64,000 nt of DNA. Origin: Thermoanaerobacter uzonensis DSM 18761. Its GTDB lineage: Bacteria; Bacillota; Thermoanaerobacteria; Thermoanaerobacterales; Thermoanaerobacteraceae. Location of the stretch: the NCBI RefSeq assembly GCF_900129115.1, contig NZ_FQUR01000006.1:1-64000 (forward strand), written 5' to 3'. This document shows positions 7,026 to 15,684 of the stretch, one piece after another; the stretch's first letter is position 1, and each line of letters opens with the position of its first letter. The notes under the pieces were generated by a model. That model did no database searches and was not told where the DNA came from. It was given only the letters and a program-made list of their open reading frames with translations. A program made the position numbers and the translations under genes.

Positions 7026-8447
7026 ATGACAGCTCCATTATATGAAGCACTTATGAGTTATGTAAAAAACCAAATTATACCTTTTCATATGCCAGGCCAT
7101 AAACAAGGAAGTACTTTTCCAGGAGAATATCTCGTTAATTTGGCAAAGATTGATCTAACAGAAGTACCAGGACTTGACAATCTTCACAATCCTGAAGGTC
7201 CCATACTGGAGGCACAAAAACTTGCAGCAAAAGCTTTTGGGGCAAGAGAGTCTTTTTTTCTTGTAAATGGGACGACATCCGGCATATACGCAGCGATGTA
7301 CGCAGCTTTAAATCCTGACGATAAAGTGCTTATAATGAGGAATTCTCACAAATCTGTGTACAATGGCCTTGTACTAACAGGAGCAGTACCTGTCTACATA
7401 AACCCGGAAATTGATTATGAAGACGGCATTCCAATGGGAGTTGATATAAACAAACTGGAAGAATATTTAAAAAAGGATGAGTCTATAAAAGCAGTAGTGA
7501 TGACTTATCCCAATTATTACGGGTTCTGTAGCGATATCATAGGAATTTCTGACATTGTTCATAAATATAATAAAATTTTAATTGTAGATGAAGCCCATGG
7601 AGCTCACTTTCCTTTTTCTAATAATTTGCCTCTTTCTTCTATACAGGCAGGAGCAGATATTGTGGTACAGAGTGTACACAAAACCTTGTCTTCTTTTACT
7701 CAAAGCTCTATACTCCATTTAAATTCCGATAGAATAGACATAGATCGCTTAAAGTATTCCTTAAGCCTTTTTCAATCAACCTCTCCTTCTTACCTTCTTA
7801 TGTCTTCTCTTGACCTTGCAAGAGATTATATGGAGAAAGAAGGCAAAAAAAGATTAGAAAAAGCAATTATTCTTGCTGATTATGCAAGATATGAGATAAA
7901 CACTCTTGGGGAAATAAGGTGTTTAGGAGAAGAAATAGTAGGTAGCTTTGGCATTGTTGACTTTGACAGAACTAAACTTACTGTAAGTGTAAAGAAGTTA
8001 TGTATAACGGGGCCTGAAGCAGAAAGATTTTTGAGAGAGAATTTTAATATACAAGTAGAGATGGCTGATACTTTTAATATGCTTGCCATGGTTACATTAG
8101 CGGATGATAAAGAAAAGGTTGACCTTTTAATAAAGGGGATAAAAGGGCTTGAAAATGTAAAAAAAGATAAAAAAACAGCTGAAAAAGTGGCAGCTTATCC
8201 TGATACTCCAGAAATGGTTTTAAAACCTTCTGAAGCGGTAAGGCAAAAAACTAAATTAATATCTTTAGAAGAAGCAGAAGGTCGTATTTCTGCTGATTTT
8301 ATTATTCCTTATCCTCCAGGTGTTCCGCTTATTTGTCCAGGAGAGCGCATAAAAAAAGATATGGTAAAATATATAAATGTGTTATATAATAAAGGTATTA
8401 AGGTATTAGGTCTTAAAAATAACAACCTATTGGTGTGTGAAATATGA
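7026..8447 (+). CDS. Orn/Lys/Arg decarboxylase-family PLP enzyme (YaaO type)
   Basis: 473 aa. PLP-dependent fold-type I decarboxylase: VNGTTSGIYAAM phosphate-binding region, DEAHGAHF (cofactor aspartate) and the Schiff-base lysine in QSVHKTLSSFTQSS, followed by the C-terminal domain with PYPPGVPLICPGE. It has no N-terminal receiver-like wing, so it is the short Firmicute type related to arginine decarboxylase SpeA/YaaO, which makes agmatine for polyamine synthesis; the substrate cannot be fixed from sequence. The start is ATG 7026 because CGGAGGT lies 5 nt upstream; longer frames start before the ribosome site. It overlaps tmk by four bases (ATGA). Confidence 0.87.
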   Translation: MTAPLYEALMSYVKNQIIPFHMPGHKQGSTFPGEYLVNLAKIDLTEVPGLDNLHNPEGPILEAQKLAAKAFGARESFFLVNGTTSGIYAAMYAALNPDDKVLIMRNSHKSVYNGLVLTGAVPVYINPEIDYEDGIPMGVDINKLEEYLKKDESIKAVVMTYPNYYGFCSDIIGISDIVHKYNKILIVDEAHGAHFPFSNNLPLSSIQAGADIVVQSVHKTLSSFTQSSILHLNSDRIDIDRLKYSLSLFQSTSPSYLLMSSLDLARDYMEKEGKKRLEKAIILADYARYEINTLGEIRCLGEEIVGSFGIVDFDRTKLTVSVKKLCITGPEAERFLRENFNIQVEMADTFNMLAMVTLADDKEKVDLLIKGIKGLENVKKDKKTAEKVAAYPDTPEMVLKPSEAVRQKTKLISLEEAEGRISADFIIPYPPGVPLICPGERIKKDMVKYINVLYNKGIKVLGLKNNNLLVCEI

Positions 8448-9055
8448 GAGGAAAATTTATAAGCTTTGAAGGAATAGATGGATGCGGTAAGACTACTCAG
8501 ATAAAATTTCTGAAGGAGTATCTTTTAAAACAGGGTTATAATATTTTGGTATTGAGAGAGCCCGGAGGCACAAAAGTTGGAGAAAAAGTTAGAGATATTT
8601 TATTGGATAAAAATAATTTCATTTCTCCAGTTACAGAGATGCTTTTATATGCTTCTTCTAGAGCTCAGCTGATGGAGGAAAAAATTTTACCGGCCATTGA
8701 AGAGGGTAAAATTGTACTCTTAGACCGTTTTGTGGATAGTTCTTATGTATATCAGGGTTATGCGAGGGGCTTAGGGATAGAAAAGGTTAAGATAATTAAC
8801 GAAATAGCTACAATGGGGATTTTGCCTGACGTAACAATTTATATAGACATTACTCCTGAAGAAGCAATGAAAAGACGAGGCAAAAGAGAAGCAGATAGAT
8901 TAGAGAGAGAAAGTTGGGATTTTCATAAAAAAGTAAGAGAAGGTTATATTAAGTTAATTAAAGAATTTCCTCAAAGGTTTGTATTTATAGACGGAATGCA
9001 AGAGCTTATGAAAGTGCATCAAGACATACTTGATGTAGTAAAAAAATATTTGTAA
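8444..9055 (+). CDS. tmk: Thymidylate kinase
   Basis: 203 aa, full length. Walker A FEGIDGCGKTTQ (residues 7-18), the DR motif LLDRFVDSSYVYQG and a lid region KRRGKREADRLERE. Phosphorylates dTMP to dTDP with ATP. Starts in the four-base overlap with the decarboxylase gene, so the two are translationally coupled, and is followed by yaaQ, yaaR and holB exactly as in Bacillus subtilis. Confidence 0.96.
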   Translation: MRGKFISFEGIDGCGKTTQIKFLKEYLLKQGYNILVLREPGGTKVGEKVRDILLDKNNFISPVTEMLLYASSRAQLMEEKILPAIEEGKIVLLDRFVDSSYVYQGYARGLGIEKVKIINEIATMGILPDVTIYIDITPEEAMKRRGKREADRLERESWDFHKKVREGYIKLIKEFPQRFVFIDGMQELMKVHQDILDVVKKYL

Positions 9056-9068
9056 GGAGGGTCATAAC

Positions 9069-9398
9069 ATGAAATTAGTATTAGCTATTGTGCAGGACGA
9101 AGATGTAAGGAGACTTATGGATGGCTTGACTGAGGGAGGATTTAGCTTTACGAGAATAGCATCTACTGGGGGATTTTTAAGGTCTGGCAATACAACCTTG
9201 ATAATAGGTGTAGAAGACGAAAAATTAGATGATGTTATCAGCATAATAGAGAAAAAATGTAAAACTCGCGATAGAATAATTACCTCTCCTACACCTATGG
9301 GTGGTGCTACAGACATTTTTCTGCCACAAGCAGTTGAAGTTACGATTGGTGGAGCTACAGTTTTTGTAATAAATGTAGAAAAATTCTTCAGAATTTAA
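9069..9398 (+). CDS. darA: Cyclic-di-AMP receptor, PII-like (DarA/PstA, YaaQ)
   Basis: 109 aa. Matches the YaaQ/PstA family: MKLVLAIVQDEDVRRLMDGL at the N-terminus, then TRIASTGGFLRSGNTT, the loop that contacts c-di-AMP in the trimeric receptor. These PII-like trimers bind cyclic di-AMP; the downstream target is not established. It starts 13 nt after tmk behind AAGGAGG and lies in the conserved tmk-yaaQ-yaaR-holB block. Confidence 0.9.
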   Translation: MKLVLAIVQDEDVRRLMDGLTEGGFSFTRIASTGGFLRSGNTTLIIGVEDEKLDDVISIIEKKCKTRDRIITSPTPMGGATDIFLPQAVEVTIGGATVFVINVEKFFRI

Positions 9399-9408
9399 GG
9401 TGTTTGAC

Positions 9409-9849
9409 ATGAGAATTGAAGAGGTAAAATCTCCGAAGATTTCATCTGATATAAAAAGTGAGTACAATAAGTCTTATAGAGTTACTAAAAGATTTATTGA
9501 TACTTTTGATGAAGAATTAGATCAATTTCATCAAGACAAATTAAATGGGATTTTATCAGAGATAGACAGTGCAGCACAAAAATTAAAAGAAAATTTGACT
9601 TTGCAGGACTTAATTAATTACAAAAAACTTGTAAAGAAGTTTTTGCAAGAAACGACAAATGGTATGTTAAAATACACAAAAAAAGAATATGTCGACTCAA
9701 GAGGTAGGAAGAAAATTTATTCTCTAGTTGAAAAAGTAAATGACAAATTAGAAAAACTTACAGAAGAGTTTTTAAAAGACTCCAAACACTTGGAACTTTT
9801 AAAAATGATAGATGATATAAGAGGATTATTAATAGACATATATTCATAG
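9409..9849 (+). CDS. YaaR family protein (DUF327)
   Basis: 146 aa, charged and predicted almost entirely alpha-helical, with no membrane segment or catalytic motif that I can see. Length and position between yaaQ and holB identify it as the YaaR/DUF327 family. Function unknown. ATG 9409 is preferred over GTG 9400 because AAGGTG lies 6 nt before it. Confidence 0.8.
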   Translation: MRIEEVKSPKISSDIKSEYNKSYRVTKRFIDTFDEELDQFHQDKLNGILSEIDSAAQKLKENLTLQDLINYKKLVKKFLQETTNGMLKYTKKEYVDSRGRKKIYSLVEKVNDKLEKLTEEFLKDSKHLELLKMIDDIRGLLIDIYS

Positions 9850-9857
9850 GTGATAAC

Positions 9858-10832
9858 GTGTATAGGATTTATGGGCATGAAGCCGTATTAAATATTTTTA
9901 AAAATATAATATCTCAAAATAAAATTTCAAATGCCTATTTGTTTGTAGGGGAAGAAGGATTAGGGAAAAGATTTATGGCAGAGTATTTTGCCATGATGAT
10001 AAATTGTAAAGGGGAAATTGAAAAGCCTTGCTTTAGGTGTAGTTCTTGCCTCAAGATAGTGGATAAAAATCATCCAGATGTGTTTTTTATAGAGCCGGAG
10101 GAGAATTCTATAAAAGTAGATACTATAAGATATATAACTAATGAAATTAATATAAGACCTTATGAAGCTAGCAAAAAGATTTTTATTATAGACAAAGCTG
10201 ATAAAATGACTGTAGCAGCTCAAAACGCCTTTCTCAAAACTTTAGAAGAACCTCCTTTATATGGACTTTTTATATTGATTGCATCCCAACAACAAGAGCT
10301 TTTGCCTACAATTGTTTCTCGCTGTAATATAGTCCGTTTTAATAAAGAAAGTAAAAATACGATAAAGAATTATTTAATGCTTGAACACAATATCTCTGAA
10401 AAAGATGCGGAAGTGTTATCTCATATTGCTGATGGAAATTTTGCTCAAGCCAACAAATTAACTGATAATGAATATTTAAATTTTAGAAGAGAGACAATAC
10501 AAGAAATAGAAAAGATTCTTACGACAAAGGGATTTGAAGTGATAGATGAGTTTGAGTTTTTTGATAAAAATAAAGACAATATAGAAGAAATTTTAAAAAT
10601 TCTACTTTCCTATATGAGAGATTTGTTAGTTTTTAAGGCTACAAAAGATGCCTCTTTCATAAAAAATATAGATTTTTTAGATAAAATACAGAAAATGGAA
10701 TCTCAATTGACTATCGATAGACTTAACAATATAATTAATAGAATAGAGCAATTTAACTTACAAATTAATTCAAATATAAACTATCAATTGGCGGTAGAGA
10801 ATCTACTCTTAGATATGGCGGGAGGTTTATAA
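9858..10832 (+). CDS. holB: DNA polymerase III subunit delta'
   Basis: 324 aa, clamp-loader AAA+ protein. Features: a degenerate P-loop FVGEEGLGKRFMAEYFA, the zinc module CKGEIEKPCFRCSSCLKI, KTLEEPP sensor-proximal motif, and SRC sensor 1 region (IVSRCNIV). Delta' opens the sliding clamp together with delta and tau/gamma. GTG start with AGGTGA upstream. Two bases before the TTG start of ricT. Confidence 0.92.
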   Translation: MYRIYGHEAVLNIFKNIISQNKISNAYLFVGEEGLGKRFMAEYFAMMINCKGEIEKPCFRCSSCLKIVDKNHPDVFFIEPEENSIKVDTIRYITNEINIRPYEASKKIFIIDKADKMTVAAQNAFLKTLEEPPLYGLFILIASQQQELLPTIVSRCNIVRFNKESKNTIKNYLMLEHNISEKDAEVLSHIADGNFAQANKLTDNEYLNFRRETIQEIEKILTTKGFEVIDEFEFFDKNKDNIEEILKILLSYMRDLLVFKATKDASFIKNIDFLDKIQKMESQLTIDRLNNIINRIEQFNLQINSNINYQLAVENLLLDMAGGL

Positions 10833-10834
10833 TT

Positions 10835-11716
10835 TTGGTTACTGTTGTAGGTGTGAGATTTAAAAAAGCAGGGAAGATATATTATTTTGACCCCGGGGAT
10901 TTGTCAATAAAAGTAGGCGATAAAGTTATAGTTGAAACAATAAGAGGAATAGAATTTGGCGAAGTAGTTGTCGGTATAAAAGAAGTACCAGAAGAAGAGA
11001 TTGTGGCTCCTTTAAAAAAAGTAATAAGAATTGCGACGCCAGAAGATGTAGAACATTATTATGAAAACAAGAAAAAAGAAGCTGAGGCTTTTGAAATATG
11101 TCTTCAGAAAATCGGGCAGCATGGTTTGGAAATGAATTTAATTGATGTAGAATATACTTTTGATAATACCAAAGTCATATTTTATTTTACTGCAGAAGGT
11201 AGAGTAGATTTTAGAGAATTAGTGAAGGATTTGGCTGCAGTTTTCAGGATGAGAATAGAACTAAGGCAAATAGGGGTAAGAGATGAAGCAAAAATCATAG
11301 GAGGTTTAGGACCTTGTGGAAGGCCTCTATGTTGTACCGCCTTTTTAGGGGAATTTGAGCCTGTCTCTATCAAAATGGCTAAAGACCAAAATTTATCTTT
11401 AAATCCCACCAAAATATCAGGTATTTGCGGGCGATTAATGTGCTGTTTGAAGTATGAACAGGAGATGTATGAGAAAATTAGAGCAGAGCTTCCTAAAGTT
11501 GGTAGTATAATAAGAGCTGGAGATAAAGAAATGAAGGTTGCAGAAGTAGATGTAATTAGGCGAAAACTTAAAGTAAAAATGAAAAATGTAGAAGGAATAG
11601 AGATAATAAAAGAGTATGATCCTGAAGAAGTGGAAGTTATAGAAGAAAGAGAAGAAACTGAAGAAACCTACGAGGAGAAACTATTTGGGGAGGACTTGGA
11701 GAAAATAGAGGAATAA
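10835..11716 (+). CDS. ricT: PSP1 domain protein RicT (YaaT)
   Basis: 293 aa. PSP1 C-terminal domain with cysteine-rich GGLGPCGRPLCCTAFLGEF and GICGRLMCCLKYEQ (about residues 151-210), which in Bacillus bind iron-sulfur clusters in the RicAFT (Y-) complex; that complex promotes mRNA maturation by RNase Y and sporulation/competence. C-terminal tail of about 40 acidic residues. TTG start behind GGAGGT. The stop codon lies inside the terminator hairpin that flanks repeat copy 2. ricA and ricF are not in the window. Confidence 0.9.
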   Translation: MVTVVGVRFKKAGKIYYFDPGDLSIKVGDKVIVETIRGIEFGEVVVGIKEVPEEEIVAPLKKVIRIATPEDVEHYYENKKKEAEAFEICLQKIGQHGLEMNLIDVEYTFDNTKVIFYFTAEGRVDFRELVKDLAAVFRMRIELRQIGVRDEAKIIGGLGPCGRPLCCTAFLGEFEPVSIKMAKDQNLSLNPTKISGICGRLMCCLKYEQEMYEKIRAELPKVGSIIRAGDKEMKVAEVDVIRRKLKVKMKNVEGIEIIKEYDPEEVEVIEEREETEETYEEKLFGEDLEKIEE

Positions 11717-11728
11717 ATTTCCTATATT

Positions 11729-11995
11729 CAGACTGTAGACAAACTTTCGTAAAGGAGATATTTTGTATAAGGAGTGACTTGTGACAAAGCGGCAACAAAA
11801 CTTAACAAGACCGAAGGTGGAGGCAGGGCCGAAGCCAAGGATGGCGGAGGCGGGCACCTTAAGGCATGGATGCCGATTGTGCCCGGTACCCTGCCGGAAC
11901 CTGAAGGTCGAGTTTTAGTTTTGTCGCTTTGGAACATCGGAGCGACGATACAAAATATCTCCTTTTGAATATTTTTTTACTTTGTCAACAAACTG
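11729..11995 (+). mobile_element. Terminator-inserted palindromic element, copy 2
   Basis: 267 bp, almost identical to copy 3, which suggests recent movement. It lies between convergent ricT and the DUF1634 gene. Flanked by a 25-bp direct repeat (11704-11728 and 11996-12020, one mismatch) that is a complete hairpin: arms AATAGAGGAA / TTCCTCTATT, loop TAAAT. The left copy carries the single change that weakens its stem. The right copy is followed by a T tract. Small frames of 64-69 codons on both strands recur in copies 2 and 3 only because the DNA is repeated. Confidence 0.9.
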
Positions 11996-12021
11996 AATAG
12001 AGGAATAAATTTCCTCTATTT

Positions 12022-12417
12022 TTATTCTATTTTTCCAAGTATAAAGCTTATTATCAAGATTATAAAAACAAGCGTAGTAATACCCGTGTATAAATAATCT
12101 TTTTCGTATAAAAAAGTAATTATCGAAACGGCCACACGAAATGCAGGGGTTAATATAAGCAATAAAAGTCCGGTAAGGATAATAGCATAAGGCTTTAAAG
12201 ATATGAAACCTTTTAAAATTTCCCCTGGGGAAGTGGGATAATAACCAATAGGATATCCACTTTTCCCTGTTATTATAAGCATTAAAAGTCCTATAAGAAT
12301 GACAAACGCGCTGGTTTTAACCCCTATATTTAAAGCCTTGCTTATTATAAGCTCCATAGCCATTATTTTTTCATTTTCTTTTTTTAATATTAAATCTTTA
12401 TTGCTTTCCCTTTCCAT
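12022..12417 (-). CDS. DUF1634 family membrane protein
   Basis: 131 aa with a charged N-terminus of about 25 residues and three hydrophobic segments (about 30-50, 75-95 and 105-128). Its length, pattern and position four bases after a TauE/SafE gene are those of DUF1634 proteins, which accompany such transporters in many anaerobes and are probably accessory subunits. No catalytic motif. Ends at the hairpin that flanks repeat copy 2. Confidence 0.78.
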   Translation of the reverse strand: MERESNKDLILKKENEKIMAMELIISKALNIGVKTSAFVILIGLLMLIITGKSGYPIGYYPTSPGEILKGFISLKPYAIILTGLLLLILTPAFRVAVSIITFLYEKDYLYTGITTLVFIILIISFILGKIE

Positions 12418-12421
12418 AGTT

Positions 12422-13255
12422 TTATACCCCCAAGCCTTTTATAAGCATTTGAATAGAGATGTAAGCAAGTACAGGTATAAATATTTTCCTTATAGTGGTA
12501 TTTCTAAGTTTTTCCATTATTCTTGTTCCTAACGTTGCTCCTAATAGAACTCCTAAAGCTACTGGACCGGCTATTTTTGGGTCTATATAACCTCTCATTA
12601 AATACACACCTGCACTGGCTGCAGCTGTAACACCAATCATGAAATTGCTTGTAGCAGTAGAGACTTTCATAGGCAATTTCATGAATAAATCCATTGCCAT
12701 AACTTTAAAAATACCACTTCCTATTCCTAATAGTCCGGATAAAACACCGGCAGCATACATCGTTCCAAATCCACTGTAGACTCCTGCTACTTTGTATTTT
12801 ACTTCTTTATTTAACACTTTATCAAAATAAGATCCTTCTAATTTCAATTTTTTAGCCAAAGGGTGAGATACGACATTTTGAGGTAATTCTTCATGCCTTT
12901 TTCTAAGCATAGCTAAAGCCGAATACAAAAGCACAATGCCAAAAATTATATAAAGATATTTTGGACTTATCAATCCAGCAAGGTAGGCTCCTGTTATAGC
13001 TCCTGTAGTTGTAGCGATTTCCAGAAACATTCCTATTCTCAAATTTGTAATCTTGTCTCTTACATATGCGACTGCTGCCCCACTGGAAGTTGCGATGACT
13101 GAAACTATACTTGCACCTATAGCATATTTGATGTCTACACCTAATAACAAAGTAAGGGCTGGGATTACGATTATTCCTCCTCCTAGTCCTAAAAGAGCTC
13201 CAAAAATTCCTGCTATAAAAGAAAAAGCGAGAATTTCTAGGGAGGTTAAAACCAC
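12422..13255 (-). CDS. TauE/SafE-family sulfite exporter-like permease
   Basis: 277 aa, about eight membrane segments, in two homologous halves: GALLGLGGGIIVIPALTLLLG (residues 19-38, written here in part) and SGLLGIGSGIFKVMAMDLFM in the second half. Members export sulfite, sulfoacetate or other organic anions. With the upstream-strand DUF1634 gene it forms a two-gene unit. A connection with the sulfur genes at 0.4-4.6 kb is possible but they are 8 kb apart. Confidence 0.85.
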   Translation of the reverse strand: MVLTSLEILAFSFIAGIFGALLGLGGGIIVIPALTLLLGVDIKYAIGASIVSVIATSSGAAVAYVRDKITNLRIGMFLEIATTTGAITGAYLAGLISPKYLYIIFGIVLLYSALAMLRKRHEELPQNVVSHPLAKKLKLEGSYFDKVLNKEVKYKVAGVYSGFGTMYAAGVLSGLLGIGSGIFKVMAMDLFMKLPMKVSTATSNFMIGVTAAASAGVYLMRGYIDPKIAGPVALGVLLGATLGTRIMEKLRNTTIRKIFIPVLAYISIQMLIKGLGV

Positions 13256-13330
13256 ATTATCATCTCCTTTTTTACCGGGTTACTTGCTACAATAATAAAT
13301 TATAACATATACTTTAAAAGGAACAAAAAG

Positions 13331-15502
13331 TTATACTTTTCTTTGAAGAAGTAGTAAAATAGGAGGTATTGCATATATACATGTAGTAGCTGCTGCTACA
13401 ATGCCAGCATCGTTGAAGGCAAGAGCAAAAAGCATACCTACGATACTGCCAAAAAATCCGTAATACACGTATTTATAATTTTTGAAGATGTTTTTAAGTA
13501 CACCCGTTGGCCTATATGATAGTATAAATAGCACTAAAATAGATATTATAAGTACCCATGACCATATAGTGTATCTTATAAGTTTAAGTTCCATTTGAAG
13601 CTTTCTTGCAAAAATTTGGAATAAAGAATTTATACCTTCACTTCTTACAATAATAGCTGTTTGAGCCATATGGGTAGTAGTTCCAAAAAACATTGAGGCT
13701 ATAAACATCAAAAATAGCAATATTACCATAGAGATAAACATTATTAAAAAGGTCTTTTTATTTATTTTTACTCCAAAGAGCATCAAAATTGTGGAACCAA
13801 AAGCCATAAAACCAGTTATAAATCCCCCGACTTTTGCTCCAAATTTAGGTAGAACCATTAACCAAAATGCAACAGTAAAAAGGATAACGCCTAAAATTTT
13901 TACGCTTTTGGTTTTATATTTTTCAATTAATGCCATAGTTCCCATAATTGAAGAACCTATCAAGACTCCCATGTATTCATTTCCTATTCCATAGAACCTA
14001 GCTCCGCTTATAACGTCATATCCTAATATAGAGTTTTTCATCAAAGGAGAATTAAGTAACAAGTCTATTATTATTGTGATTGTGGTTACTAAACTTATTA
14101 CCATTAGTCTGTCTAAATCATTTTTTACAAAATACATGATTAACCCGTCAATTAATCCAGTTAAAACGACAACAGCCACAATGTTTAAGTAAAGAGATAA
14201 GGGGCCTAATAAAGGCAGAATTAAAAATGTCAGAGGAACAGTCATTACTCCCAAAATTATGGGTGTCAAATACTTTAAATATTCCTTTTTTAAAAACAAT
14301 AGACCTATATAAAGTATTAGCACAATAACTACAAGTAAAACATAATTTTTTAACACTAATGGCCTAGCATTGTGGACAGAAACAATCATTTTATCTGCGT
14401 TAATGAGATAACCAAGGGCATTTTGGTATTTGATGCTTTCAATTGGATGTCCCAACATTTCTACAGGAGGTTCTATGTTAAAGTATGATAATATTGTTGG
14501 TGCTATGTCTAAATTTGCAATAATTCCTTGGCGCTTTGTAGTATTAGAAGTTGCAAAACCTTGTGAATAAGAAGGGCCTGCTATTATTACAGGAGTAATT
14601 AAATTGTCAATTTGTATATCTTGATTAGAAGGATAAGGAGTCACGACAATAAATAAATCTTTAGACAAATCCAAATCAGATAATATTTTACCTATGAGTT
14701 TATCAGATTCATATAATGCCTTTTCTCTGTAACGCTGAGCCAAGGAAGGGGTAGTATATTTAGAAAATACATCTGCCCTTAAAAGGTCCCCTGGGTCTAT
14801 AATTATGAGGCCGCCATTCTTACTGTATTCTACAAATTTATTGTAGAGTTTTTCATAATCGGCTTTTATCATATAAGGACTATTATCATCTTTTATTAAT
14901 AAATCTTCGCTAACATCTCCTTGGGCTATCCCGTTTTTGTCCATACCAATTAAAGGAGCATATCTGTTATATAATATTCCTGAAGAAGTTTTTATATCAG
15001 AGTTTCCTAATACGTGAACATAAATTCCATTTCTTTTTAAAAGTTCACCTAACAATCCCGGCGTAACAGTATAATTTAAAGTAGAAGTTTGATTTATTAA
15101 ATCTTGTATTCCTAAGTTAACTATATTACCTTCTTGTGGAAGTTTCCCGGTATAAAGGTGATATAATTTTTCTGCAGAAGTATAGCCATAAACTTCATCC
15201 TTGTTAAAACATAGGCTACCCATTTCACCAGCTGAAGCTCGGGTACCTGTTCCTATGGTGAGATAAGAAGAAGGTTCTGAATAACTTCCTGCTGCTCTTG
15301 TATTCATAAGTGCTAAAGAACCCATGTCTAATAACTTTTTTATATTTGGAAGATTGTATTTAGCAAAGTCATTAATACTTGTCCTATCTAAAATAAAGAG
15401 CACTGCTATTTTATTCTTTGTTGGAGATGCAAAAGAAATTGAAGGGGAAACTATAAAGAAAATAAACACAAGGCACAAAAAAATTGCAAAAAATTTTTTC
15501 AT
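13331..15502 (-). CDS. Alkaline-phosphatase-fold extracellular domain fused to a polytopic membrane domain
   Basis: 723 aa. Signal-peptide-like start (FFAIFLCLVFIFFIVSPSISFA), then about 360 residues with alkaline phosphatase superfamily features: ALMNTRAAGSYSEPSSYLTI at the nucleophile region, LIIIDPGDLLR, and the late motif LDIAPTILSYFNIEPP. The classic metal-binding pair is hard to assign, so activity is uncertain. The C-terminal half (about 385-723) has nine to ten membrane helices. Such two-part proteins are found in spore-forming Firmicutes and Thermoanaerobacter; the substrate is unknown, perhaps a cell-envelope lipid or polymer. Single gene with its own ribosome site. Confidence 0.75.
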   Translation of the reverse strand: MKKFFAIFLCLVFIFFIVSPSISFASPTKNKIAVLFILDRTSINDFAKYNLPNIKKLLDMGSLALMNTRAAGSYSEPSSYLTIGTGTRASAGEMGSLCFNKDEVYGYTSAEKLYHLYTGKLPQEGNIVNLGIQDLINQTSTLNYTVTPGLLGELLKRNGIYVHVLGNSDIKTSSGILYNRYAPLIGMDKNGIAQGDVSEDLLIKDDNSPYMIKADYEKLYNKFVEYSKNGGLIIIDPGDLLRADVFSKYTTPSLAQRYREKALYESDKLIGKILSDLDLSKDLFIVVTPYPSNQDIQIDNLITPVIIAGPSYSQGFATSNTTKRQGIIANLDIAPTILSYFNIEPPVEMLGHPIESIKYQNALGYLINADKMIVSVHNARPLVLKNYVLLVVIVLILYIGLLFLKKEYLKYLTPIILGVMTVPLTFLILPLLGPLSLYLNIVAVVVLTGLIDGLIMYFVKNDLDRLMVISLVTTITIIIDLLLNSPLMKNSILGYDVISGARFYGIGNEYMGVLIGSSIMGTMALIEKYKTKSVKILGVILFTVAFWLMVLPKFGAKVGGFITGFMAFGSTILMLFGVKINKKTFLIMFISMVILLFLMFIASMFFGTTTHMAQTAIIVRSEGINSLFQIFARKLQMELKLIRYTIWSWVLIISILVLFILSYRPTGVLKNIFKNYKYVYYGFFGSIVGMLFALAFNDAGIVAAATTCIYAIPPILLLLQRKV

Positions 15503-15623
15503 AAATTATCCTTCCTTTTCAATTAGTAAATTGACACTCAAACATTATACCATTAAATTATTAAAAATTTATTAACAACAGAAAGGTTAAATCTATTAAT
15601 TTGTTAGTAACTTTTCAATGTAG

Positions 15624-15673
15624 ATAAAAAAATCCCCTTTTTTATGCTTTAAATTTGTGCATAAAAAGGGGAC
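15624..15673 (-). terminator. arcA terminator
   Basis: On the minus strand, TCCCCTTTTTATGC pairs with GCATAAAAAAGGGGA around an AT loop and is followed by seven T residues. It lies a few bases after the arginine deiminase stop. Confidence 0.85.
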
Positions 15674-15684
15674 TGTGATTTAAT

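Noticed and set aside
11728-11968. Open frames of 61-69 codons repeated at 11728-11968, 29421-29661 and similar places (for example MTCDKAATKLNKTEGG and MFQSDKTKTRPSGSGR)
   Set aside because: They repeat because the DNA element repeats. They occur on both strands, are broken or changed in copies 4, 5 and 6, and have no ribosome site in proper context. The element is non-coding.
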